A model generated the notes under the pieces. It saw only the letters and a list, made by a program, of their open reading frames with translations, ran no database searches and was not told where the DNA came from. From Effrenium voratum (lineage: Eukaryota; Sar; Dinophyceae; Suessiales; Symbiodiniaceae), in assembly GCA_963377175.1 (NCBI GenBank), contig CAUJNA010001879.1, forward strand, positions 964,859 through 1,028,858: a stretch of 64,000 nt of DNA, read 5' to 3'. Positions 1 through 8,831 of the stretch are shown here, piece by piece. How positions within the stretch are numbered: position 1 is the first letter of the stretch; each line of letters opens with the position of its first letter. The position numbers were made by a program, and so were the translations under genes.

Positions 1-327
1 ACCTCTTGTCGCAACGTTGCTCGTGCCGCTGGACACCCCCTTACTCAACATCTCGGGACTTACTGAGGGGCTCCGAGCAGAGTCGTCCTCGCAGCCAGTC
101 ACTTGCACAAAGGTGTGACACATCCTGTCCTGTGGGGGAAAATGTCGTCTCAGAGCGTCACTCGGTCAAGCTCCTAGGCATCGTGCACGAAGTTGAGCTG
201 GTACCGTGCGCGGGTCGATGTTTGACGAGGAGCGCGCAAACCGTGAGAAGTAAGATAGCGACGCAGCTCTGCCTGACCCAGCAGAGCGCGCAAGCGAGTC
301 ACGAGGCACAGCAGAGGCGCGAGCAAG

Positions 328-1128
328 TCACAACAACAGCGCTCGCGCGCAGCTCCTGTCTGCCACTGGTTCGCAAGACAGTGTTGAAGCAGCAAAGCAG
401 TCTCGCTGAGCACGATCTGCGCCGTGGCCGATCAGTCTCGCAAGAGGTTGAGCTCGACTTTGCCAAGGGCAAAGAGCTGGGCGAGCCTCCAGCAGAGCAG
501 CCACTGCCTTGTCCACGGCACACTCCCCATCAAGGACTAGCCACGCGCACAGCGCGCCTGGGCTGCGGTTGATCCCGCCGAAGCAGTGGAACAGCACATT
601 GAAGTCCTCCCCGGACTCGAGGCAAGACTCTCTGATACCGCAAAGGGCACGCCACATGCCGCGCCAAGTCTCGGCGCACTGCTGGGCGCACTCCAGGAAC
701 TGCCCGGGGCTCCGTGCGTAGACAATCGTGAGGTCATCAAGCGGCACCTGCAACTCCGTGACCCTGCTCTCCTGAAAGTGCGCGCCCCAGTCTCGCGGAG
801 CTCCTCTCACTCTCATCTCCGCCTCCCAGCACACGCTGACAACAACCGAAGCCCGCGTGCCCGTGAGGGCTTCGGCCGCTCGCAGGTCAGCCGCGGAGCG
901 CAGGCTGCCCAGCAAGCGCTTCTGTCGGTGAGCGGTCTGGACCACGACGGCGTCCACGGGCCAGTCGGCGACGTTGCCCAGGTCGTAGCGAAAAAACCAG
1001 ACCGCGTAATCCACAGCAGTCCAAGGCTCTTGCGCGTGCCTTTCCGATATCTCAAGCTGGGCAGCTCGAATCCAAGCCATATCCGCCTCCGCGACATCCT
1101 CTGCCTCGGAAGCCCGTGAGCAAGCCAT
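328..1128 (-). CDS. Dual-specificity/tyrosine phosphatase-like protein
   Basis: This is an open frame of 266 codons. Around residues 182-192 it carries HCFGGINRS, which fits the Cys-based phosphatase loop HCxxGxxRS. The loop follows a hydrophobic strand (NVLF) and precedes a helix (ALCAWLVL), as in the dual-specificity phosphatase fold. By family knowledge such an enzyme would remove phosphate from Ser/Thr/Tyr through the loop Cys, stabilised by the Arg. An upstream general-acid Asp cannot be placed with certainty. The start used is the first ATG, followed by an acidic stretch. The last 40 codons are Arg/Ala-rich and may run past the true end. It is the most downstream member of a run of minus-strand genes reaching to about 7.4 kb. 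Whether it is expressed cannot be judged; an exon of a larger gene is possible. Confidence 0.55.
   Translation of the reverse strand: MACSRASEAEDVAEADMAWIRAAQLEISERHAQEPWTAVDYAVWFFRYDLGNVADWPVDAVVVQTAHRQKRLLGSLRSAADLRAAEALTGTRASVVVSVCWEAEMRVRGAPRDWGAHFQESRVTELQVPLDDLTIVYARSPGQFLECAQQCAETWRGMWRALCGIRESCLESGEDFNVLFHCFGGINRSPGALCAWLVLDGECAVDKAVAALLEARPALCPWQSRAQPLARLIGHGADRAQRDCFAASTLSCEPVADRSCARALLL
358..400 (-). repeat. Degenerate copy of the 20-nt-core hairpin
   Basis: Positions 368-387 carry GGTTCGCAAGACAGTGTTGA, which aligns with the hairpin core seen at 1,315, 3,839, 6,171 and 6,361. The flanks (TGCCACT and AGCAGCA) pair at only 5 of 7 positions. This copy lies inside the 3' part of the phosphatase frame. 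It is the weakest member of the family and may be a chance or decayed copy. Confidence 0.35.
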
Positions 1129-1309
1129 GCGATCAACAGAAACAGCTCCGGCGTGAGTTTACGCAACTCGAGCAAAACGCTGACCGGCGCGAAAAGCTAA
1201 CTCGGGGTGGGAAGCTGCGGCTCGCGTGCAAGCAAAACGCACTGCGTCAGCTGATGCCTTTTGAGACTTCTACGCGCCTCACGCTGGCGCTCTCCTAGCC
1301 CGGCGCTCG

Positions 1310-1339
1310 CGCAGCTTTCGCAAGACAGCGGCCACTGCG
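1310..1339 (-). repeat. Hairpin repeat copy 1 (20-nt core)
   Basis: The core CTTTCGCAAGACAGCGGCCA (1,315-1,334) is flanked by CGCAG on the left and CTGCG on the right, an exact 5-bp inverted repeat. Inside the core, CGC and GCG can also pair around AAGACA. It lies about 180 bp upstream of the phosphatase start and just beyond the last recognisable part of the RPA-like gene, so it is between genes. Confidence 0.6.
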
Positions 1340-1450
1340 TCGCACCGGCGCGTCAAAACAAAGCCACTGGCCGTCGTCCAAGACCAAAGCCGTAAGCCAA
1401 GACAGTGGCTTGCGCCCGCTAGGCGTTCGACCACGCCGAGCACTTCACTT

Positions 1451-3234
1451 TCATGGGCGTCTCATCGACGAGGCTGCTGGCCGCGCGCTTGTTGTCCTGC
1501 AGCTGAGGCTCCAACCAGCCCGAGCAGGCGCCACACCATGTCGCGCTCCTCCTGCAAGTGGAGAAGTTGGTCCTGACATCCACTCCACGTGCAAGGTGAT
1601 GCCGCCCGTGTTCTCGTTCTTCAGCACGGCCAAGAAGCGCGGACTCACGTCCGCCATGTTGAACAGATGGCAGCTCTTGAAGTGGCAGAAAGCCTCGATG
1701 GCAAACGCAGCGTCTCCATCCTTGCGCGGGTAGGGGTGCACCTTCTCGTGCTTCGTGACCAGGTGTCTGTCCCCGGCCACGTCAATCTCGTCAACGGCAC
1801 GGCTCCATCTCTCTTCTGGTTCAAGAGCCGCGCCACCTTCTTCACCATGGGCCGGCCCCCCCATCCGAGTAGCCCTCGCCGAAGCAAGCGCGAGAGGCCA
1901 AGAGTTGCCACGGAGGTTCCAGGAGCAGACGCTTGAGATGCCTGCGACGCCGAGGGCGCGGCGCCGCGGGTCGCGGCCAGTCAAGGCGAGGTGCCCAGAC
2001 GGAGATCGAAAGGCCCCTTGAAGCACAGCACGTGCGCGCCTTTGTCTTGAATCGCGCGAGCCAGCGCAGCTTCGCCGTCAACGCGGGCCAAGACCGCGAG
2101 CTCCTCGCCGCCCACCAAAACCTTGTCCAGCTGCCCGCTCCAGTCCGCAATGTGCACCGTCGCAAGCACGCGAGGCGCGTCCGAGGCCTCCGTCTGGCAG
2201 TTGTTGGAGTCGGCTCGCTTGCACTTGCTCGTCAGCCCGTCAATCTTGGTGCCGCAGTGCCTCCTGGCAAGCAACTGCGCAGGCGGATAAGCAGCTACTT
2301 GAAAACAGCGGTCAACTAAGATCATGCCCGTGCCGGGCCTGTAGGTCACCCTGCTCCATGGCCAAGCCGAAAGCGTTCATGGTCGCCGCGCAGGTGACGA
2401 AGCACGGGGACAGGTCGGAAGACAGTCTGCCGCCGCCGGCCAAGGACGGGCACCAAGGCAGCATCGGGCTGCCCCGCTCCGCTCCCAGGGCTCGGAGCCT
2501 GTCCGAGCGCGCTCCCGGTGGCTCGATGTGCACGAAAGCAAACCCGTGCTTCTTGTTGTCCAGGAGTGCTCCGCGGTGCCTTCCAGAGAGCACTCGCTTT
2601 GCTTGATGAGGGAGCAGTTGTCGATCTGAACGACTTGCCCGACGCTTGCCTGGGAAATCACAGCAACAAGCCTCCCACCCCAGATGTTCACGAGCATTTC
2701 TTTGCCGGACAAGTCCTTCAGCCAGACGTTCGCCTTCGGCTTGTTCGTCGGCGGCAGCTCCAGCTTCGTCACCACGCCGATGACGTCTGCCCGCTCTCTG
2801 CCTTGGCACTGCTTCTCCATGACCTCGAAGTCGGACCGCGCCACCGGGAACACCTTCTGCAGCTCCGCGACCTGGGGGTGGGACAGCGCCAACGGCTGCG
2901 CCGCCGCCTTAGAGTCTCGATCTGACAAGTCCACATAGTGCCCGGCAAAGAACTTGCTTTTGCAAGCATTGAGGTTGCTGGCGAAGAAGCCATCCGCGGT
3001 CCACTTCTGCGCAGCCTTCTTCACCAGCTCCACGCTCTGTCCTCGGACTTCAGCGTACAGGCCTTTGCCCTCCTTGTCCACGAAGCGCATCACCATCTTG
3101 CACCATGGGCTGCGCGCTCCGGGCATTTCCTTCGGCACCGAGTACACGTGGCAAAGTAGCACTTTCATGTGACTGTAATTCTGTGCAGTCAGTCGATCAA
3201 GCGTGCCTTCCCAGTTCGTGCTCGACTGCGACAT
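1451..3234 (-). pseudogene. OB-fold/RPA-like single-strand-DNA-binding protein, frame-broken
   Basis: The coding stretch starts at an ATG reading MSQSS (3,234). It shows an OB-fold-like segment near 2,800-2,590 with DVIGVVTKLELPP, VWLKDLSGKEMLVNIWGG and VVQIDNCSL, the strand pattern of replication protein A DNA-binding domains. A later segment at 2,349-1,981 holds spaced Cys residues (RHCGTKIDGLTSKC, then NNC) followed by a second OB-like stretch, resembling the zinc-containing C-terminal domain of RPA70. A third stretch (1,900-1,560) continues in another frame. At least two one-base frame changes, near 2,570 and 2,340, separate these parts. They could be decay, unrecognised short introns or sequencing errors. 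By family knowledge the role would be single-strand DNA binding in replication or repair. The hairpin at 3,228-3,265 overlaps the start codon. Confidence 0.45.
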
Positions 3235-3265
3235 GATTCTCGCAAGACCACGGCGATCAAGTCGC
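3228..3265 (-). repeat. Hairpin repeat copy 2, at the start codon of the RPA-like gene
   Basis: The core TTCTCGCAAGACCACGGCGA (3,237-3,256) is flanked by GCGACATGA (3,228-3,236) and TCAAGTCGC (3,257-3,265), which pair at 8 of 9 positions. The core is again exactly 20 nt. The left arm contains the ATG of the downstream gene on the minus strand, so the predicted stem would sequester the start codon. Confidence 0.55.
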
Positions 3266-3302
3266 GGCCGAACAGAACTTGGGCGGCAAGCAAGGTCAGG
3301 CA

Positions 3303-3914
3303 AACTCGAGCGCGCGCTAGCTTGAGTTCAGATACTGGCGCAGATGTTGCATGCTCAAGGCACTGCTGCGCTGCGGCCCGTTGCCTCCTTACGTCGGCTG
3401 GGCGAGCCCTTGCCAGCCCCTTAGATGGCTGCGCTCAAGCAAAGCCAGGTGGTAGAGCGCTGGGCCGCGGCCGCGACCGCGAGTGCTGCGGACGAAATCA
3501 CCAACCTGGCACGGTTAGGTTTCAGCAGTAAGAAACACGCGACCCCCCCCCCCTCCCCCCTCAAACTACGTCAACCCTGAAACGCACGACACGCCGCTCC
3601 TGCTGACTGGGCTGTGGCCAGCGCGGCCATGAGACCGAGCTGTCCTTCGAGTCAAGACGCAATCCAAGCGACGGAAGCCGACACTCTTCTGGCCTGCCTA
3701 GCGCCTCCAGGGCTGCTGGGGCCCAGTCCTTATGGCAAGAAGCGGCTCGCGCAACGCAGGAGTCCCAGGCTGGGCTCGCGCGAGCTTTTTGCCGCTCCAG
3801 CTCGGAGCTCCGCCGCTTCGCTTCGGCGCGCGGCCGCGTTTTCGCAAGACAGCGTCCGCGCGGCCGCGCGCCGCCAGGGCAAGGCTAAGGTGCGCTGGTG
3901 CTCAGCTGGGCCTT
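3303..3914. other. Intergenic stretch between the RPA-like and unknown genes
   Basis: This segment holds a C-rich run near 3,541-3,560 and the best hairpin repeat copy at 3,827-3,870. Open frames here are short, GC-driven and show no domain. I see no gene. Confidence 0.5.
3827..3870 (-). repeat. Hairpin repeat copy 3 (12-bp perfect stem)
   Basis: The core TTTTCGCAAGACAGCGTCCG (3,839-3,858) lies between CGCGCGGCCGCG (3,827-3,838) and CGCGGCCGCGCG (3,859-3,870), a perfect 12-bp inverted repeat unrelated in sequence to the arms at the other copies. It lies between two minus-strand coding stretches. Confidence 0.65.
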
Positions 3915-5028
3915 TCAGGCCTTCTTCAGTCGGACATAAGCACTCACGTACCGCAGCTGCAAGACGGTCACAGACACCGTCTGAGCAGCCACGGTCTCCA
4001 TCTCATCCTCGGTCATGTAGAACCCGCGCCAGTGCAAGTATTGTTCTTCTGCAGTGGGTCCACAAAGCTGGAGCTCGCACGCCCGTGGGCGAAGCCAGCT
4101 TAGGAGCCCGCGCACGACCTCCGGGAGCGCGTCTAGCTTGAAGCCGTAGCTGTCGCCGTCGGAGCCAACGATAAAGTGCCCGTCCGACAGGATGCGGCTC
4201 AGCGAGTGCACCGCTCGGTGCTCTGCGAACTTCATCATGCCGGCGAGGGTGCGGGTGCAAGACTTTGGCAGAGCTCAGGTCGACCCCCGCCGACTCCGGC
4301 AGGTCGCATGCCATCCAACTGGCAGCGGCCCAATGGCATGAGGCCGTGCAAGTTCTGAAGCAAAGCCTAAGATGCGAAGCGTCAAGCTGGGCAAACCCTC
4401 GCGGAAAAAATGCCATTCGTACGCCGCTCTTCTGCAAGTCCCCCCAGGTGTCCTGGCGTGCCTCCTGCTCTTCACAAGTCGTGCTTTCAGGGCTCGCGGT
4501 GTTTCGGGTGTAGGCACGAGCAAGGCCATCTGCCGGCTTGTGGAGGTATCCTCTCTGGCCCACGCGAACGTCGATGTTGTGAATCGCCGTATCTAGCAGC
4601 TCCAGCGACACCGCAGGCAAGGACGCGCGGACTTGCGTCTTGCTCAGAGTCACCTCGTGGAACTCCCTGAGCTTTGCCGCCCACGCTTCTTGGAGAATGC
4701 TGTCCCAATATACTTGCGCGAGGTGGGCGCCGAGGTGTATGCAGCGAGCAACTTGCACAGCTCCTCCCGTCTGAGGCAGGCCGCAGCGAAGGCGAACGCA
4801 CGGGAGCCCGCCGTCCGCGTCAGCCGCGGCGACGTCTTCGTCGAGCGAACAAGGGCTTGCCGCTAGAACATGCACTTGGACAGTCTGAGCACAGTCGTTG
4901 ATCACGATGCCTGCCTCGCGCGCGAGCCCCAAAACGCGGCCGCCGCCCTGGAGCTCGAAGAGAACGATCTGGCTGCTCTGCAAGAGCTGCGCGCTCACAG
5001 CCTCAGCCCACTCATTGAGCTGCTGCAT
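3915..5028 (-). pseudogene. Unknown protein, split by one frame break
   Basis: I do not recognise the family. The first part (5,028 to about 4,400) starts MQQLNEWAEAVSAQLLQSS and has a regular hydrophobic strand/helix pattern (QIVLFELQGGGRVLGLAR, IVINDCAQTVQVHVLAAS) typical of real coding sequence. The last part (4,238-3,915) is in a different frame and reads through SDGHFIVGSDGDSYGFKLDA and FYMTEDEMETVAAQTVSV to a stop. The two parts are probably one gene with a frame change or short intron near 4,240-4,400. No catalytic motif stands out. It sits in the same orientation between the RPA-like gene and the kinase-like gene, about 230 bp from the latter. Confidence 0.4.
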
Positions 5029-5258
5029 CGGTGCTGCGCGAGGCCTCCAAGAGGGCGGCTAATGCTTTATCATGGGCGAGTGGGCAAAGGGTGGAGTGGG
5101 CAAATGCATACTCTAACCAAGCGCATCATGGCATAGGATACATTTCGACACAGAATAACATGTTAAAGCGACACGACAGCCCGGCCTCTTCGGCGCCTGC
5201 GGGCTCAAAGAAGCAGGAGCGCGCGCCGCATCAACAGCATCCGCAGGAGCGTTGCGCC

Positions 5259-6151
5259 TTAGCACGCTTGCAGCACTGACGCCTCCACAGCCAAGGAAAG
5301 CAACTTACTCCATAAAAAACCGCGACAGGCAGCGGAAAGATGTCCGCGGCCAGGTTCCGCATGAGCTGCTCCGAGATCCTGGCCAAGGAGCTCGATGCTA
5401 AGTGGCGCACGTGTGTGTGCGTGCGCTTGCCAATGTGTCCTGTCGGACCAGTAGAGCTCGATCCCTCGCCAGCGGCTGCCCTGGCCAACGTACTCTACGG
5501 GCAGGGCTTGCATGAGCGGCAGGAGCCATTCTCGGCACGACTGGTGCGCAGTCTTGAGCAACTCGACGGTATGCTTGCAGAAGACCACGAGGATCTTGCT
5601 AAGAAGTTGTCCCACCTCATGGTTGGGGCTCTTGCCTCGTTCCTCGACGGCCGCCACGTCAAGGAACGACAGGTTCTCGCCGTCCTGGTCCAGGCCAAAG
5701 TTGTCGGCCTTCGCGTCCCACAGGCAAAATTCCCACTGGAAAAACTTGCCGATCAAAGCAAAGGACTCGGTCCATAGTCTTGGTCTCCGCGCAGGTACAG
5801 CCCCCCGTGGTACTTGGGCATGTGCGGCGCCAGCTGCGGCACGGCGCGCGCAGATGTTGCCTGCCTCAGCTCCTGCAACGGGTCGTTGGATGTCATCCAG
5901 CCGTGCTTGTTCATTCCTGTGTTCGGGATCACCTTCAAGACCAGCGGAAAGTTGTCGAGGCCATACGCGATCTTGAAGGCGCCGCTGCCGAGCCTGCGGT
6001 AGACATCCTCCACAACGAAAGGGTCAGTCCGGCCAGGCATAGCGAAGGCAAGAGTCGCCTTGCCTTTGGTCGCGCGAGACAAAGGCAGCTTCTGCTTCCA
6101 CTCATCACTTTGCAGCTGGGCGCTGGCGAGCCACGCCGACAGGCCCGACAT
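5259..6151 (-). pseudogene. Protein-kinase-like fold protein with a one-base frame break
   Basis: The N-terminal part (6,151-5,753) contains a glycine-rich loop, LGSGAFKIAYGL, and then LVLKV with a Lys at the spacing of the ATP-binding Lys of kinase N-lobes. The C-terminal part (5,756-5,259) contains CLWDAKADNFGL, matching the catalytic-loop pattern DxKxxN, followed by LSFLDVAAVEE at the position of the metal-binding DFG-like motif. The two parts are in different frames and join near 5,750 around GGACCGAGTCC; one base change would connect them. By family knowledge such a protein would bind ATP and phosphorylate protein or small-molecule substrates. DAKADN instead of HRDLKxxN suggests an atypical, aminoglycoside-kinase-like or dinoflagellate-specific group. 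The start ATG lies 14 bp beyond a hairpin repeat (6,165-6,196). Confidence 0.5.
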
Positions 6152-6164
6152 AGCTCAGCGACGC

Positions 6165-6196
6165 GCGGAGCTTTCGCAAGACAGCGTCCACTCCGC
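6165..6196 (-). repeat. Hairpin repeat copy 4, just upstream of the kinase-like start
   Basis: The core CTTTCGCAAGACAGCGTCCA (6,171-6,190) is flanked by GCGGAG and CTCCGC, a perfect 6-bp inverted repeat. On the minus strand the hairpin ends 13 nt before the ATG of the kinase-like frame. Confidence 0.65.
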
Positions 6197-6350
6197 AGCA
6201 ATGCAAAAGCTGGCCGGCCTAGCGCAGAGCCCGAGCTTCTTCGAATCAGCCAAGTCAACACGCGCACGACGCAAGAAGGCCGCAGCACGCGAGCCACGCT
6301 GCGCCTTTTTTCTCTGCAGGCATGTGTGTCTCAAGAGCTCGTCTACACTA

Positions 6351-6390
6351 CCCTGCCGCGCGTTCGCAAGACGGCGTCTGCGCAGGAGGG
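6351..6390 (-). repeat. Hairpin repeat copy 5
   Basis: The core CGTTCGCAAGACGGCGTCTG (6,361-6,380) is flanked by CCCTGCCGCG and CGCAGGAGGG, which pair at 8 of 10 positions. The A-to-G change in the core keeps the inner CGC/GCG pairing. It lies just beyond the stop of the Cys-rich exon at 6,404. Confidence 0.5.
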
Positions 6391-6403
6391 TGGAAGCCTC
6401 GCC

Positions 6404-6685
6404 TCATCCGTGCTTCCTCCGGATTCCGTGCTTGCGCAGCAGCTGACGCAAGGCAGGTGGAAACTGCCCAGGCCTCAGGGTCGATGCCGCCCAGTCGCGC
6501 GCGCTCATGATGGACTCGCATGTGGGGGACACACCTTCTTCGAGAGAGTGCTCCATGCACGCCACGCAGCGATCGTAGGCAGCGAACAGGAAGAGATACT
6601 CGAGCTCTTTGTCGAGGCCAAGGCGCTGCTCGCACTTCTCATCCCAGCTGGGGCAATGAGGGGCGCGCTTGCAGCAGCCGCATGG
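6404..6685 (-). CDS. Cys-rich exon of unknown function, lacking an own ATG
   Basis: Reading the minus strand from 6,682 gives an open frame starting CGCCKRAPHCPSWDEKC and passing through KELEYLFLFAAYDRCVACM to a TGA at 6,406-6,404. The composition (paired Cys, amphipathic helix, Leu-rich end LRPGQFPPALRQLL) looks like genuine protein. There is no ATG at the 5' side, so it is probably a downstream exon of a spliced gene, perhaps the one whose SAP-like part lies at 6,765-7,001. Paired Cys residues suggest metal binding, but I assign no function. Confidence 0.4.
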   Translation of the reverse strand, partial: PCGCCKRAPHCPSWDEKCEQRLGLDKELEYLFLFAAYDRCVACMEHSLEEGVSPTCESIMSARDWAASTLRPGQFPPALRQLLRKHGIRRKHG

Positions 6686-6764
6686 ACATCGGCTTCAACG
6701 GAACAACGCCACACGAGGTCTGCGCAGCAACAGCAGCCCAACTGAGCAACGCGGCGTCGTTCCC

Positions 6765-7001
6765 TCATCGCGCCTGCTTCTCGGAAATCTGCTGCGCCAC
6801 CTTCTCCAGCAGCTCCGCTTTGGACATGTTGCGTCCAGCTTCACGTTGCTGCACGCCCGCGGTGCCAGCAAGCTGTCGCAGCTGCACGGCGGTCTGCTTG
6901 GCCAGCTCCTCGCGCAGCCAGCCAGCTCCCCGCGCGGTATAGCCTTCTCGCAGAGTATCCAGTGGCTGCTGCGACTCAATGGCCACAGCATCCTGAGCCA
7001 T
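6765..7001 (-). CDS. Small SAP-like helix-extended-loop-helix protein or exon, copy 1
   Basis: A 78-residue frame starting MAQDAVAIES. Residues 35-75 read KQTAVQLRQLAGTAGV, then MSKAELLEKVAQQIS: two helices joined by a loop with the spacing of SAP/HeH-type DNA-binding motifs (xLRxLAxxxGVxxxxxKAELLExV). Such motifs usually bind A/T-rich DNA and are often attached to nuclear proteins (family knowledge). The stop follows SEKQAR. Because a near-identical copy lies 437 bp upstream on the same strand, this is a recent duplicate. It may be an exon of a gene continuing into the Cys-rich exon at 6,404-6,685. Starting at the upstream Met would add a hydrophobic stretch that is not conserved between copies, so I use MAQDAV. 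Confidence 0.5.
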   Translation of the reverse strand: MAQDAVAIESQQPLDTLREGYTARGAGWLREELAKQTAVQLRQLAGTAGVQQREAGRNMSKAELLEKVAQQISEKQAR

Positions 7002-7201
7002 AACTACACAAAAGATGCGAATCACAACTACACAACAGATGCCCCAGCACTGGCCTATCATAGCCAATGCGATCGAATTGTTTTATGCCCCGGGACTGAC
7101 CTATGCTGTGGAAACCACATGGACATCGGCTTCAACGCGACAACGCCACAGGAAGTCTGCGCAGCAACAGCAGCCCAACTGAGCAACGCGGCGTCGTTCC
7201 C

Positions 7202-7438
7202 TCATCGCGCCTGCTTCTCGGAAATATGCTGCGCCACCTTCTCTAGCAGCTCCGCTTTGGACATGTTGCGTCCAGCTTCACGTTGCTGCACGCCCGCGGT
7301 GCCAGCAAGCTGTCGCAGCTGCACGGCGGTCTGCTTGGCCAGCTCCTCGCGCAGCCAGCCAGCTCCCCGCGCGGCATAGCCTTCTCGCAGAGTATCCAGT
7401 AGCTGCTGCGACTCGGTGGCAACAGCATCCTGAGCCAT
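7202..7438 (-). CDS. Small SAP-like helix-extended-loop-helix protein or exon, copy 2
   Basis: This 78-residue frame starts MAQDAVATES and differs from copy 1 at only a few residues (Thr/Ile, Leu/Pro, Ala/Thr, His/Gln). It keeps the SAP-like pattern of AVQLRQLAGTAGV followed by SKAELLEKVAQHIS. Both copies keep the same length and frame although they differ at synonymous and non-synonymous sites, which favours past coding constraint. Unlike copy 1 it is not followed by a Cys-rich exon. Confidence 0.45.
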   Translation of the reverse strand: MAQDAVATESQQLLDTLREGYAARGAGWLREELAKQTAVQLRQLAGTAGVQQREAGRNMSKAELLEKVAQHISEKQAR

Positions 7439-7530
7439 AACTACACCAAAGATGCCCCAAAATTGGCTAATCATTAAATACACAATGTTATCGAACTGCT
7501 CTAGGCCCCAAGACTGGCCTATAGCTAATG

Positions 7531-8214
7531 TTATCGAATACCGAAGCTTCGCTGGTCGTGCATTCACTCGTGCGTTCACTTGCTAACCCGCAAAACTCCA
7601 CATGCATGGCTGAAGCACGACAACACGAAGCAGGTGAAGCGACGTGCATCCTGTGCCTCTGTGTCTTGCTCCTGTCTGGGCCCTGCCTGCTCCTTGGACA
7701 GCCGCTGCAGCGCGTCACCATCGCCGTGCGCCATGCAAGCAATACACTCGATGCGGCGGTTTACTACACTATACCGATGCCCAACACGCTCGATGCGGTG
7801 GCTTCGATCTGGCGAGCTGTAGAAAATGTAGGTGCTGCTGGCTAGTCTTGCTCTAATGCTACAGGCGCGACTGCGCCGACGGCGCAAAAGCGAAAGCATG
7901 TCTCAAGGTAAACCGAGCCTCAACTCATGCGGATCCTCAACTCAAGTGTGCACGCAGTGCTCCAAAAACTATCGGAACAGCTGCCGGGCGCAAAGGCTGT
8001 TGCTGAGAAGTCTTGCTTCAATGCTGCGTGTGGAAATGTACCAGACACTCTTTGCAAACACCGCAGGTAAATTTGACTTAACCCTGCAGGACGGCGCTGC
8101 CCACGAAACAAAAAGAAACAAGCCAATAGCAACCGGCTCCTGCCCGAGTCAGACACAAAAAGCGCTATGTCGTGAAAGCGTATGTTTCTGCAAAGCAGGC
8201 TCGTGTAACTTAGC
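7531..8214. other. Gene-poor spacer
   Basis: Both strands carry only short frames without motifs. I see no repeat or RNA gene except the lead-in to the 15-bp degenerate array. Confidence 0.4.
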
Positions 8215-8640
8215 TCTGCGCAAGATGGCTCTGCGCAACTTGGAGCGCTGCTACCTGGCGCGCGCAAGCTACTTTACGCGAGTGGCTCTGCGCAACTTGG
8301 CTCTGTGAAGCGTGGCTCTGCTGCAAGTCTGCTCAGTGCTACACGATTTCTCACGAAAGTGGTCTGCGCAAGCTGCATTGTTCCAGGCTGCTTTCGGGCA
8401 CGCAAGTGCTCTGTGCAGGTTGCTCTGCGCAAGTGCTCTGAGCAAGTTGCTCTGCGCACGTGCTCTGCGCCAGTTGCTCCGTGCGAGCGCTTTGCGCATG
8501 TGCTCTGTGCAAGTTGGTCTGTGCAAGTTGCTCTGCGCAAGTGCTTTGTGCAAGTGCTCTGTGCGATTCGCAGAGCGCAAGTTGCTCTGCGCCAGTGACT
8601 CTGCGCAAGTTATTCTGCGCAAGTGCTGCCGGAGCTGTGG
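8215..8640. repeat. Degenerate 15-bp minisatellite (GGCTCTGCGCAACTT type)
   Basis: Units such as GGCTCTGCGCAACTT (8,220-8,310) and GCTCTGCGCAAGTT (8,400-8,620) repeat imperfectly with about 15-bp spacing. The unit is a diverged relative of the clean array at 9,594-10,380 (GGCTCTATGTAACTT). Open frames here are periodic and not genes. Confidence 0.75.
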
Positions 8641-8659
8641 GAATGTACTTACTATTTTT

Positions 8660-8831
8660 GTACTTAAAAGTTGCGATTTTCCAGCCGGAGCTGCGGGAGC
8701 GTGCTCCGCGTACTACGTTGTACTTAAAAGTTGCGACTTTCCAGCCGCGGGAGCACGCTCCGCATACTACGTCTGTACTTAAAAGTTGCGATTTTCCAGC
8801 CGGAGCTGCAGGAGCACGCTCCGCGTACTGG
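8660..8831. repeat. Three tandem 55-60-bp units beginning GTACTTAAAAGTTGCGA
   Basis: GTACTTAAAAGTTGCGA starts at 8,660, 8,720 and 8,775. Each is followed by TTTCCAGCC, a G/C-rich inverted segment (GGGAGCACGCTCC type) and CGTACT. The third unit runs directly into the tRNA-like segment at 8,826-8,886. On the minus strand these units would be the 3' tail of a tRNA-headed element. Confidence 0.7.

Larger units (their letters stand above)
6681..7530. repeat. 437-bp tandem duplication carrying the SAP-like mini-gene
   Basis: The sequence beginning CATGGACATCGGCTTCAACG at 6,681 recurs at 7,118, an offset of 437 bp. The copies are nearly identical over the coding part (6,681-7,005 against 7,118-7,440) and diverge, with small indels, after it. 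The duplication ends near 7,530. Confidence 0.8.

Noticed and set aside
436..452. TCTCGCAAGAGGTTGAG as a hairpin copy
   Set aside because: The similarity ends after CGCAAGA and the flanks do not pair.
6..572. Plus-strand open frames opposite the phosphatase-like gene, and similar GC-rich antisense frames throughout
   Set aside because: They overlap better-supported minus-strand coding, have Arg/Ser/Ala-biased composition and carry no motif.
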